This document shows, in pieces, positions 53,287-61,658 of a stretch of 64,000 nucleotides of DNA. Both the position numbers and the translations under genes were made by a program. The notes under the pieces were generated by a model, which saw only the letters and a list, made by a program, of their open reading frames with translations, ran no database searches and was not told where the DNA came from. Each line of letters begins with the position of its first letter. Within the stretch, counting starts at the first letter, position 1. Origin of the DNA: Pseudomonas borbori (lineage in GTDB: Bacteria > Pseudomonadota > Gammaproteobacteria > Pseudomonadales > Pseudomonadaceae); contig NZ_FOWX01000010.1 of assembly GCF_900115555.1 (NCBI RefSeq), forward strand, positions 62,001-126,000, given 5' to 3'.

Positions 53287-54366
53287 TCAGCTTGTCTGTT
53301 CCCAGTGCTGCGGCTGGTTGATCAGATCCAGCAGTTCGCGCAGGCGACCGTGGTCGCGGCTATTGAATGCGAATGCCAGGCGAGTCAGGTGGCAGAGTTC
53401 CGGCTCGTCTTGTTCGGATTCGCAATAAGCCTGCTGCTGGAAACCACCGCTCTTGCACAGGTCGATGAACTCGCTGTTCAGTTGCTGCATGGCCGCTTCA
53501 TTGAGTGGGTGGTTGAGACGGATCACGTAGCGATCCTTGATCCAGCGACTGGAGTGGTAATTGCGATAGAACTGGGCGATTTCATCGGCGGCGTCTGCGG
53601 CGCTGTACACCAGGCGCACCAGGTGCAGGTCGTGGGGCAGGATATAGCGGTTACCCACCAGCTGTTTGTCGATAAAGGCCATGGCCTCTTTCCAGAAACT
53701 GCCCCCCGGTTGATCGAGCAGGATCACGGGCACCAGTGGACTCTTGCCGGTTTGAATCAGGGTCAGTACTTCGAGGGCTTCATCCAGAGTGCCGAAGCCG
53801 CCAGGGCAAAGCACCAGGCCGTCCGCTTCCTTGACGAAGAACAGCTTGCGCAGGAAAAAGAAGTGAAATGACAGCAGGTTGCTGGTGCCATGCACAGTGG
53901 CATTGGCCCCTTGTTCGAAGGGCAGGGTGATATTGAACCCCAGGCTGTTTTCCAGTCCGGCGCCTTCATGGGCGGCCGCCATGATGCCGCCGCCGGCACC
54001 GGTAACCACCATCAATTCGTGCCGCGCCAGGGTGGCGCCCAGTTCGCGGGCCAAGGCATACAGCGGGTGATCGGGTGGCGTGCGTGCCGAGCCGAAGACG
54101 GTGACCTTGCGCCGCCGTTTGAATTGCTCCAGTGAGCTGAATGCGTGCTCCATTTCACGCAGGGTTTGCAGCATGATCTTGGCGTCCCAGCGATTGCGGT
54201 CGGCTTGGGCCATGCGGATCACGGTGATCAGCATGTCGCGATACAGGGGCAGGTTCGGGCTGTCGCCAGGGACGACCAGAGTAACCAGTTCGTCGACTTT
54301 GTCGGTAAGGTCGATGCCGCTGGTCTGGAAGTGGCGGGATAAGTAATCGTCCGATTCGTAAGGCAT
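53287..54366 (-). CDS. LOG-family nucleotide phosphoribohydrolase-like protein
   Basis: 359 residues; the central Rossmann domain (about 90-270) has the LOG/lysine-decarboxylase-like motif PGGFGTLDE and the preceding GAGGGIMAAAHEGA. LOG enzymes release a base from nucleoside 5'-monophosphates. Extra N- and C-terminal domains make it longer than plant-type LOG proteins (about 200 residues) and shorter than E. coli PpnN (454). AGGAG precedes the ATG. It follows the beta-CASP gene after 258 bp. The exact substrate is not predictable. Confidence 0.85.
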   Translation of the reverse strand: MPYESDDYLSRHFQTSGIDLTDKVDELVTLVVPGDSPNLPLYRDMLITVIRMAQADRNRWDAKIMLQTLREMEHAFSSLEQFKRRRKVTVFGSARTPPDHPLYALARELGATLARHELMVVTGAGGGIMAAAHEGAGLENSLGFNITLPFEQGANATVHGTSNLLSFHFFFLRKLFFVKEADGLVLCPGGFGTLDEALEVLTLIQTGKSPLVPVILLDQPGGSFWKEAMAFIDKQLVGNRYILPHDLHLVRLVYSAADAADEIAQFYRNYHSSRWIKDRYVIRLNHPLNEAAMQQLNSEFIDLCKSGGFQQQAYCESEQDEPELCHLTRLAFAFNSRDHGRLRELLDLINQPQHWEQTS

Positions 54367-54624
54367 TCGACTTCTCCTTTCAGGATGCCGGCCGGATTCT
54401 TTCGCCGTTGTGAAAGCCCGGCCATATTCAGAGTATGGCTCGAGCTTGTCCTTGGGAAGGCTAAATACCTGATCAGGTTGCAGAAAATCTCCGGGCTGGG
54501 TTGGCGGTCGGCGACAGATCCGGCTGGGTCGTTGTAGGGGATCTTGGTTCGACTCGCCATCGCCCAGCAGGAGGATCTCTGCCGATGGCCCGGCTTCGCT
54601 CTGCTGCAGTTGCCCCGCATGGGT

Positions 54625-56028
54625 TCAGATGGCGATCTGCTCGCCGGGTTCGGGAATGCTGGCAATCCAGTTGAGGCGCTCGCGCAGGGCTTGCTGCAGC
54701 GCCTGCATTTTCTCCAGTTCGCCATGCACCAGATACAGCTCGGGGTGATGGTCGAAATGACTGACCCAGTCGAGCAGCTGCGACTGCCCGGCATGGGCGG
54801 AGAAGCCGCCGAGGGTGTGGATCTGCGCTTTGACCGCGATGCGCTGATGGAGCATTTTCACCGTGCTGGCGCCATCGACTATGGCGCGTCCCGGGGTGCC
54901 TCTGGCCTGGAAGCCGGGGAACACCACATGACAGTCCTCGCGCCAGAGGTTGTGCTTGAAGTGGTGGGCGATGCGCCCGCCGGTGCACATGCCGCTGCCA
55001 GCGATGATGATGGCACCGCTCTTGACCCGGTTGATCGCCATGGATTCGTCCGGGGTCGGGGTACAGCGCAGGATCGGCAGCCAGTCCTCGATGCGCCTGG
55101 CGGGCTTGTCCGCGATGGCCGCGTGATCGTCCGGGTCGAACAGGTGTTGAAAGCGCGAATAGATGGCGTTGGCGCGTATGGCCATCGGGCTGTCGAGGAA
55201 TACCGCCTGCTGCGGCAGTCGGCCTTCCTGGTAGAAACGCCCGAGGTAGTAGATCAGGTCCTGGGTGCGGCCCACGGCGAAGGCCGGGATCAGTACGTTG
55301 CCGCCGTCGCGATGAGCCTGCTGGAGAATTTCGGCCAGTTCATCCAGGGTGTCGTCGCTGTTGCGGTGATCGCGATCGCCATAGGTGGACTCGAGCAGTA
55401 CCAGATCGGCGCGGTCGAGCGTGGTCGGGGTGTGCATCAGCGGCGAGCAGGTGTTGCCCAGGTCGCCGGAAAACACCAGGCGCCGGGTCAGGTGATGATC
55501 CTGCACCTGCAGTTCGACGATCGCCGAGCCGAGGATATGTCCGGCATCGTGAAAGGTGACCTGCACGCCCTTGGCCACTTCGATTGGCTGGGCATAAGCC
55601 TGTGGGCGCCGTTGCTTGAGCGCCTGATCGGCATCCTCGGTGGTGTACAGCGGGCTGAGCGGCGGCTTGCCCAGGCGTGCACGCCACTTGTTCTCCCACT
55701 CGGTATCCTTTTCCTGGATCTGCGCCGCATCCAGCAGCATCAGTTCCATCAGTTCGCAACTGGCGTCGGTGGCGAAGATCGGCCCGCGATACCCGGCGCC
55801 AACCAGTTTGGGCAGCAGACCGCTATGGTCGATATGGGCATGGGAAATCACCACGGCGTCCAGGCTCAGCGGATCGAAGGGGAAGGGCGCGCGGTTGCCT
55901 TCCTCCTCTTCGCGGCGGCCCTGGCGCATGCCGCACTCCAGCAGCACCTTGGCGCCATCGCGGCTTTCGATCAGGTAGCAGGAACCAGTGACTTGCTGGA
56001 TGGCGCCAAGGAAGCTGAGCAGAGCCAT
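54625..56028 (-). CDS. Beta-CASP metallo-beta-lactamase-fold hydrolase
   Basis: 467 residues: metallo-beta-lactamase domain with HAHIDH at 63-68 and the later ligand in DAGHILGSA, then a beta-CASP domain (about 205-340, with PAFAVGRTQDLIYYL) and a C-terminal RMMBL motif (QIHTLGGFSAHAGQ). Such proteins usually process RNA (YSH1/CPSF73-like exonuclease or endonuclease). AAGGA precedes the ATG. It is divergent from the phosphoketolase gene, 128 bp apart; P. aeruginosa PA3614 appears syntenic. The substrate is unknown. Confidence 0.85.
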   Translation of the reverse strand: MALLSFLGAIQQVTGSCYLIESRDGAKVLLECGMRQGRREEEEGNRAPFPFDPLSLDAVVISHAHIDHSGLLPKLVGAGYRGPIFATDASCELMELMLLDAAQIQEKDTEWENKWRARLGKPPLSPLYTTEDADQALKQRRPQAYAQPIEVAKGVQVTFHDAGHILGSAIVELQVQDHHLTRRLVFSGDLGNTCSPLMHTPTTLDRADLVLLESTYGDRDHRNSDDTLDELAEILQQAHRDGGNVLIPAFAVGRTQDLIYYLGRFYQEGRLPQQAVFLDSPMAIRANAIYSRFQHLFDPDDHAAIADKPARRIEDWLPILRCTPTPDESMAINRVKSGAIIIAGSGMCTGGRIAHHFKHNLWREDCHVVFPGFQARGTPGRAIVDGASTVKMLHQRIAVKAQIHTLGGFSAHAGQSQLLDWVSHFDHHPELYLVHGELEKMQALQQALRERLNWIASIPEPGEQIAI

Positions 56029-56156
56029 GTGGGAAATCCTTGATGAGGGCGAATGATCACAGGGTGCCGCGAACGCAGGCCGACGGCCTTGATACAGGTC
56101 AGGGTGTCGACTGTTCGGTTTGTCCTAGACTGGCTGAAAAAACCGGGAGAGCGCTC

Positions 56157-58562
56157 ATGCCGCAACTATTGCCGAGTGCCAGCGAGCTGGCCGCACATGC
56201 CCTGGCCGAACCCGGCTTCGCCGCCTGGCAGCAGGGCTACGGCCCTGTACAGCATAGTCCGGAAACCCGTGCGGCGGTCTTTCGCATGGCCCATCAACTG
56301 GTGCAGGCGGGCCAGCAGCCCGACCTGGCCTGCGTCTATGCCCTGCTGCGCGCCCTGGACCGGCTGAACGCCGCCGGCTTATGGCTGGTGGTGCACATGA
56401 CCTACGCCCGGCGCGTGCGCCTGGACGGCGTGGCCCTGGAGCCTGATGACTTCAAGGTAAAGCCCGAGGGGCATACCGGCGGCGCCTTGAACATGGTGCC
56501 CGGCTATGCCGCCTACCTGGCGTTGAACGCCCTGACGGGGGAAACCCGTGGCTGGCTGATGGGCCAGGGGCACTGTGTGGCGGCGGTCGAGGCGCTGAAT
56601 CTGCTGACCGCCAACCAGCACCCGGAACAGGTCGCACGTTATGGCTGCGATGAGGCGGGCATGAGCCGGCTGGTGGCGGACTTCTACAGCTATGCCCAGG
56701 CGCCCGACGGCGCTCCGGCTGTGCCCCTGGGCAGTCACGTCAACCCGCACACCGCTGGCGGTATCGCCGAAGGGGGCTACCTCGGTTTTGCCGAGTTGCA
56801 GTACTGCCACTTGCCTTTGCCCGGTGAAAAGCTGGTGGCCTTCCTGTCGGATGGCGCGGCCGAAGAGCAGCGCGGCAGCGATTGGATGCCGCGCTGGTGG
56901 CGGGCGCAAGACTGCGGGGTGGCGCTGCCGGTGATGATCGCCAACGGCCGGCGTATCGAACAGCGCACCGAGCTGGGTACCCAGACGGGATTGGAGGGTT
57001 TCCGCCAGCATCTGCGCCGCTGCGGTTTCGATCCGATCAGCTTCGATGGGCGCGATCCGGCGGCCTTCGTTTGCGCCCTGTGGCAGATGGAGCAGCGCCT
57101 GGGGCATCGGGTTGCCGAGTTGCACAGCGGCATCCTGGATTACCCGTTGCCGATGCCCTACGCGATCGCTGAAACCGAGAAAGGCTTCGGCTTCTATGGT
57201 GCCGGCAGCAACGCCGCGCACAACCTGCCGCTACCGGCCAACCCGCATCTGGATGACACCGCGCGTGCGCTGTTCAATCGGCATGCGGCCGCTCTGTGGG
57301 TGGCGCCGGACGAGCTGAGCCAGGTCTGTGCGCAATTTCGTGGTGGCCGCGCCGAGCGTGCGCTGGAGCGCGATCATCCGTTGGCGCTACGCCAGCCGGC
57401 TGCGCCGCAGCTGCCCGAACTGCACTACCACGGGCAGGACTGCTCGCCGATGTCGGCGCTGGAGCGCTTTTTCGTCGAGTTGGTGCAGGCCAACCCGCAG
57501 CTGCGGCCGCGGGTGGGCAACCCGGATGAATTGGCCAGTAATCGCCTGGAAGGCGTTCTGCGCGCCCTCAAGCACCGGGTCTGTGCACCTGAAAGCGAGT
57601 TGGAAGCCGTGGATGGCGCGATCATTACCGCGCTCAACGAGGAAGCGGTGGTGTCCGCCTGCCTGGCCAATCAAGGCGGCCTGAACCTGGTGGCGAGTTA
57701 CGAGGCCTTCTGCGTGAAGATGCTCGGGGCGGTGCGCCAGACCCTGATCTTCGCCCGGCAGCAGAAAGAAGTGGGGCGTCCTGCCGGCTGGCTCGGCTGG
57801 CCGCTGGTGGCGACTTCGCATACCTGGGAGAACGGCAAGAACCAGCAATCGCACCAGGACACCAGCTTCTGCGAGGCTCTGCTCGGCGAGATGAACGACA
57901 TGTTGCGGGTGCTGTTTCCGGCCGACCATAACTCACTGCTGGCTCTGCTGCCGGCGGTCTACCAGGCGCGCGGGCAACTGGCTTGCATCGTCAGTCCCAA
58001 GCGCGAGCGCCCGGCCCAGTTCGACCAGCAGCAGGCCGAGCAACTGGCCCGTGATGGCGCGCTGCTGCTGGACCAGCAGGAGGGCGCCGACCCGGTGCTG
58101 CTGATCGCCAGCGGTTCTTATCAGTTGAGCGAGATGCGCCGGGCGGCCGAGCGCCTGAGCGCGAAGAAATGCGCCTGGCGTCTGGTTTACCTGCAGGAGC
58201 CGGGGCGTTTTCGCGAGCCGCGCGATCGCTGGGAAGCGCAGGCGGTGGCGCCGGCCGCGCTACGCGACGCCTTGTTCCCGGCGCAGTACCCGCGCCGCGT
58301 GCTGCTGACCCATATGCGCCCGGAAGTGGCGCGTGGGCATCTCTGGCCGGTACTCGGCGATGCCCGCTGCAACCGGGTGCTGGGTTATCGCAATCGCGGT
58401 GGCACCCTGGACGAGGCGGGCATGCTGTTCGCCAACCAGGCGACCTGGGCCCATGTGTTGCAAGCGGTCACAGAGGTGCTGGGTATCCCCGCCCGGAAAC
58501 TGTTGAGCAAGGAGGAACAGGCCGCACTGGCCGGCACGGGCAGGCCCGAATGCCTGCGCTGA
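56157..58562 (+). CDS. Phosphoketolase-family protein (divergent)
   Basis: 801 residues of the Xfp family (thiamine pyrophosphate enzymes that cut xylulose 5-phosphate or fructose 6-phosphate to acetyl phosphate). I use the ATG at 56157 (MPQLLPSASELAAHA), preceded by GGGAGAG. General motifs persist: HTAGGIAEGGYLGF, IANGRRI, ATSHTWENGKNQQSHQD and PADHNSLLALLP. But core motifs differ from canonical Xfp: MGQGHCVAAVEA replaces the GPGHGGPA type, and SDGAAEEQRGS replaces GDGEAETG. It may therefore have another activity; see findings. Confidence 0.8.
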   Translation: MPQLLPSASELAAHALAEPGFAAWQQGYGPVQHSPETRAAVFRMAHQLVQAGQQPDLACVYALLRALDRLNAAGLWLVVHMTYARRVRLDGVALEPDDFKVKPEGHTGGALNMVPGYAAYLALNALTGETRGWLMGQGHCVAAVEALNLLTANQHPEQVARYGCDEAGMSRLVADFYSYAQAPDGAPAVPLGSHVNPHTAGGIAEGGYLGFAELQYCHLPLPGEKLVAFLSDGAAEEQRGSDWMPRWWRAQDCGVALPVMIANGRRIEQRTELGTQTGLEGFRQHLRRCGFDPISFDGRDPAAFVCALWQMEQRLGHRVAELHSGILDYPLPMPYAIAETEKGFGFYGAGSNAAHNLPLPANPHLDDTARALFNRHAAALWVAPDELSQVCAQFRGGRAERALERDHPLALRQPAAPQLPELHYHGQDCSPMSALERFFVELVQANPQLRPRVGNPDELASNRLEGVLRALKHRVCAPESELEAVDGAIITALNEEAVVSACLANQGGLNLVASYEAFCVKMLGAVRQTLIFARQQKEVGRPAGWLGWPLVATSHTWENGKNQQSHQDTSFCEALLGEMNDMLRVLFPADHNSLLALLPAVYQARGQLACIVSPKRERPAQFDQQQAEQLARDGALLLDQQEGADPVLLIASGSYQLSEMRRAAERLSAKKCAWRLVYLQEPGRFREPRDRWEAQAVAPAALRDALFPAQYPRRVLLTHMRPEVARGHLWPVLGDARCNRVLGYRNRGGTLDEAGMLFANQATWAHVLQAVTEVLGIPARKLLSKEEQAALAGTGRPECLR

Positions 58563-58625
58563 ACCGCCTGAAAGGGGCCCTGTGGGCGGCTCATCGGCGC
58601 GACGCGGAAGCGCCCGCCGAGCGGC

Positions 58626-59024
58626 CTATAGACCGCAGTCGCTGCTGCTGAAGCGCTCGCTGACGACCGGGCGATTGCTCTTGTACTCGCTGAACTCGTA
58701 GCGCAGGACGGCGCCGCGGGCCAATAACTGGCGATAGCCCGGGTTGCGGCAGACGCTGTTGGCCAGTTGCGCGCGCACGCTATCCGGGTTGCCGCGCATC
58801 TGCGCGGCATGCTCGGGGCGCACGCTCAGGTGGTTGACCAGTTGATTGCCGTCGACGCTATAGCCTTGATCGAGAATGTCTTCGTTGATCGCCCGCGGCG
58901 TCCCGATGCTGCTTTCCTTGGCGACTCGTTCGAGGGTCTTGCCCAGCTCGAAGTCGTTCAGCGATGCGGCCTGAACCAATGCGGGGAGGCTAAGGGCGAG
59001 GATTACAGCGGTCGGACGCAGCAT
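58626..59024 (-). CDS. PA3611-like exported protein (quorum-sensing-regulated virulence factor family)
   Basis: 132 residues from MLRPTAVILALSLPALVQAASLND, with a signal peptide ending at VQA|ASL; GGAG lies upstream. The mature part (LGKTLERVAKESSIGTPRAINEDILDQGYSVDGNQLVNHLSVR) resembles the P. aeruginosa exported protein PA3611, which is reported as quorum-sensing regulated. Two cysteines (VCRNPGYRQ and the C-terminal CGL) could pair. Convergent with the phosphoketolase-family gene, as in P. aeruginosa. Confidence 0.8.
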   Translation of the reverse strand: MLRPTAVILALSLPALVQAASLNDFELGKTLERVAKESSIGTPRAINEDILDQGYSVDGNQLVNHLSVRPEHAAQMRGNPDSVRAQLANSVCRNPGYRQLLARGAVLRYEFSEYKSNRPVVSERFSSSDCGL

Positions 59025-59411
59025 GGGATTCTCCAGAGTCAGTTCAAAGCCTTCGACAGGCATGCGCCCGCAGAGGTTCGACAGGCCAGTATCTTACTAG
59101 CAGTTTGCCGGGTTGGATCGTCCGTCACGAGGGAAAGGCCTCGGTTTGAGATTTCGGATCGAGATGGTTTTTTGCGCAATTTCGGGCTGGAGAACTCCCG
59201 GTGATAAGTCGTTCTGCTTGACGAAAGAACTGAGCGGGCTCGAATTTTTGTACTGGGCCGCGTTGCGTTAGATGGGCTGCCAGGGGGGCGCGTATTGATG
59301 CGCAAAGGGCTCTAAACAGGGCGCTTAGGTGGTGCGGGGTAAAAACTTTTGCACAGTTGCGGTGCGCCTTGTCAAGACTGATTTTGTGATTGATGTAAAT
59401 CCTTGATTCTC

Positions 59412-59445
59412 CTTGATGATTTCTTAAGTCAATGAAAAATATGAT
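59412..59445 (+). promoter_or_regulatory. Possible CTTAAG-type box with -10
   Basis: CTTGAT (59412-59417), N5, CTTAAG (59423-59428), then 10-11 bp and ATATGAT (59439-59445). It resembles the boxes at 41839-41871 and 49158-49238 with one weaker half-site. A further CCTTGAT lies at 59401-59407. No gene starts nearby on this strand until 59660, so its meaning is open. Confidence 0.35.
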
Positions 59446-59522
59446 TTTTTTATGCTGGTGAAAAAATCATCAGTTTGTCCATAAGCCCCGTGGCGCAGGC
59501 GGTCAGACGCCTTGCGGACATG

Positions 59523-59557
59523 TTATCCACTGAGTTATCCACAGTTTTTGTGGATTG
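59523..59557. other. Cluster of DnaA-box-like 9-mers
   Basis: TTATCCACT (59523-59531, 8 of 9), TTATCCACA (59535-59543, perfect) and TGTGGATTG (59549-59557, inverted, 7 of 9) lie within 35 bp. No origin genes are nearby, so this is not oriC. It could titrate DnaA or couple the neighbouring gene to replication. Confidence 0.5.
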
Positions 59558-59659
59558 TCTCAGGGCTCCGCTCTGGCACGCCGCCAAGCGCGTTTTTCGC
59601 GCTTTACCTCGGTGAAAAAAGGAGTAAAGTGCGCGCCTTTCCCGCTATCGCTGTTGCTT

Positions 59660-60055
59660 ATGTCTCGTTTATCCGCTGCAACATCTCCTGTCAGCCCCCG
59701 CTTGCCGATACGTGTTGCGCTCTGGCTGCTGGACAGCCCGCGCTTCGGTGAAGCGCCAAGCGTCAAGCGCTTCGCTGGCCAGTTGCTCAAGCAGCCGGCG
59801 CGTCAGGGTGTGGTGCTGGCTCAGAGCCGCTTGGGCCAATTGCTCTGCCGCGACTGTGGCAACGCCCGCGACCGGCGTATCGGCCTCGAATTATTGCGCC
59901 AGGCTGCGCGTTCCGGCGATCGCCGCGCCCAGCTGGAACTGGGTCGGCTGTACAGCCAGCCGCGCAGCAATGAAGCGCTGCAGGCGCGGCACTGGCTGGA
60001 ACTGGCCGCCGCACAGGGCTCGGCAGAAGCCAGGCAGCTGCTGGGCGGCCTCTGA
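59660..60055 (+). CDS. Small Sel1-repeat-like protein
   Basis: 131 residues from MSRLSAATSPVSPRLPIRVAL; the frame is open upstream to 59555 but that part is not coding-like. The second half has one and a half Sel1/TPR-like helical repeats (IGLELLRQAARSGDRRAQLELGRLY, ARHWLELAAAQGSAEARQLLG). No signal peptide. It precedes rmuC by 69 bp on the same strand. The function is unknown; such repeats mediate protein contacts. Confidence 0.8.
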   Translation: MSRLSAATSPVSPRLPIRVALWLLDSPRFGEAPSVKRFAGQLLKQPARQGVVLAQSRLGQLLCRDCGNARDRRIGLELLRQAARSGDRRAQLELGRLYSQPRSNEALQARHWLELAAAQGSAEARQLLGGL

Positions 60056-60124
60056 TTCCGCTCTGAGCGTTCTGCGCGGGACCTGGCTGGGTATACTGCC
60101 CGGCAATCTTGCGCGGAGCCGCTT

Positions 60125-61612
60125 ATGCCAATCGATTTACCTTCCCAGCTACCTGCGCTGCTGTTCGGCCTGGCCGTCGCTGGCGTGCCGTTGCTGGTGC
60201 TGGCCTGGTCGCTGCAGCGGCGTGCGGCCAGTGCGCAACTCGAATCCAGCTTGCTGCAGGAGCGTCTGGGCAGTGTTCAGTTGGCTCAGGCCGGCTTGAG
60301 TGCGCAGCTCGACGAATGTCGCCAGGAGCTCGCCGAGATCAGCGAGATCAAGGCCGACCAGCAGGCCGAGCTGGCGGCCAAGCGGCGCGAGAGCGAACTG
60401 TTGCAGCACGAACGGCAGATCGCCCGCGAAGCCGCCCTGGCCTGGCACGCCCAGCGTGAGCAGCAGGAAGCCGAACTGCGTCGCCTGGGCGCCGAGCGCG
60501 CGGCCTTGAGTGCCGAGTTGCGCGAGCAGCAGGCCAGCCACCAGCAGCGCCTGGACGACCTGCAGGGCTCGCGCGATGAATTGCGCGCGCAGTTCGCCGA
60601 ACTGGCCGGCAAGATCTTCGACGAGCGCGAGCAGCGTTTCGCCGAGACCAGCCAGCAGCGCCTGGGCCAGTTGCTCGACCCGCTCAAGGAGCGCATCCAG
60701 TCGTTCGAGAAACGCGTCGAGGAGAGCTACCAGCAGGAGGCCCGCGAGCGTTTCTCGCTGGGCAAGGAGCTCGAGCGCCTGCAGCAGCTCAATCAGCGTC
60801 TGGGCGATGAGGCAACCAACCTGACCCGTGCCCTGCAAGGCCAGAAGACCCAGGGCAACTGGGGCGAGCTGGTGCTCGAGCGGGTGCTGGAACACGCCGG
60901 GCTGGAGAAGGGCCGCGAATACCAGACCCAGGTCAGCCTGAAGAGCCCGGACGGCCAGCGTTTCCAGCCCGATGTGCTGATCCGGCTGCCCGGCGACAGG
61001 CAGGTGGTGGTGGATGCCAAGGTCAGCCTGACGGCCTACCAGCAATACATCGCCGGTGCAGACGAACCCAGCCGGCAACAGGCCCTGAAACAGCATGTGC
61101 TGTCCCTGCGTGGCCATTTGAAGGGCTTGTCGCTGAAGGATTACCAGCGCCTGGAAGGGCTGCACAGTCTGGATTTCGTGCTGTTGTTCGTGCCGATCGA
61201 GGCGGCCTTCGCCGCGGCGTTGCAGGCCGATGCCGGCCTGTTCCAGGAGGCCTTCGAGCAGCACATTGTGATCGTCAGTCCGACCACCCTGCTGGCGACC
61301 CTGCGGGTGATCGACAGCCTCTGGCGCCAGGAGCGCCAGGGCCAGAATGCCCGTGAGATCGCCGAGCGCGCCGGGGCGCTGTACGACAAGTTCGTCGCCT
61401 TCATCCAGGACCTGGACGAAGTCGGTGCGCGGCTGCAGCAACTGGACAAGGCCTACGCCGCGGCGCGCAACAAACTGTGCGACGGCCGCGGCAATATAGT
61501 CGGGCGGGTGGAGAACCTCAAACTGCTCGGCGCCCGCGCCAGCAAGAGCCTGTCGCCCGAGTTGCTTGAGCAGGCGGCAGGGGTGGTGTTGCTCGACGAG
61601 GCGGCCGAGTAG
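60125..61612 (+). CDS. rmuC: DNA recombination protein RmuC
   Basis: 495 residues. One N-terminal membrane helix (about 8-28), a long coiled coil (about 35-215, rich in E, Q, R and L), then the conserved nuclease-like RmuC domain with GNWGELVLERVLEHAGLEKGREY, VVVDAKVSLTAYQQY and KGLSLKDYQ (about 240-440). The D-x-K motif (DAK) resembles restriction-type nuclease sites. In E. coli, RmuC limits recombination between inverted repeats. Confidence 0.93.
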   Translation: MPIDLPSQLPALLFGLAVAGVPLLVLAWSLQRRAASAQLESSLLQERLGSVQLAQAGLSAQLDECRQELAEISEIKADQQAELAAKRRESELLQHERQIAREAALAWHAQREQQEAELRRLGAERAALSAELREQQASHQQRLDDLQGSRDELRAQFAELAGKIFDEREQRFAETSQQRLGQLLDPLKERIQSFEKRVEESYQQEARERFSLGKELERLQQLNQRLGDEATNLTRALQGQKTQGNWGELVLERVLEHAGLEKGREYQTQVSLKSPDGQRFQPDVLIRLPGDRQVVVDAKVSLTAYQQYIAGADEPSRQQALKQHVLSLRGHLKGLSLKDYQRLEGLHSLDFVLLFVPIEAAFAAALQADAGLFQEAFEQHIVIVSPTTLLATLRVIDSLWRQERQGQNAREIAERAGALYDKFVAFIQDLDEVGARLQQLDKAYAAARNKLCDGRGNIVGRVENLKLLGARASKSLSPELLEQAAGVVLLDEAAE

Positions 61613-61658
61613 GGCGCAGCGTCGCCACGCCGTCCTTGCCCAAGAAGCCCGGTCGCGC

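Larger units (their letters stand above)
59025..59659. other. 635-bp intergenic region with several DNA motifs, no gene seen
   Basis: Clearly more AT-rich than the flanks, especially 59330-59475. It holds phased CTTGAT/CTTAAG repeats (59402-59428), a GTGAAAAAATCATCAG element (59457-59472) like a reverse ColR site, three DnaA-box-like 9-mers (59523-59557) and an inverted CTTTAC/GTAAAG pair (59602-59607, 59624-59629). No frame has coding character. A divergent promoter region for the exported-protein gene and the Sel1-like gene is the simplest explanation. Confidence 0.55.

Noticed and set aside
59484..59515. tRNA-like 5' half (GCCCCGTGGCGCAGGCGGTC)
   Set aside because: No matching anticodon arm, T-arm or acceptor 3' strand follows; only a short GGCG/CGCC hairpin.
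59523..59557. Chromosomal replication origin
   Set aside because: Only three DnaA-like boxes, one perfect; no dnaA, dnaN, rpmH or gidA genes and no long AT-rich unwinding region with 13-mers. Kept only as a motif cluster.
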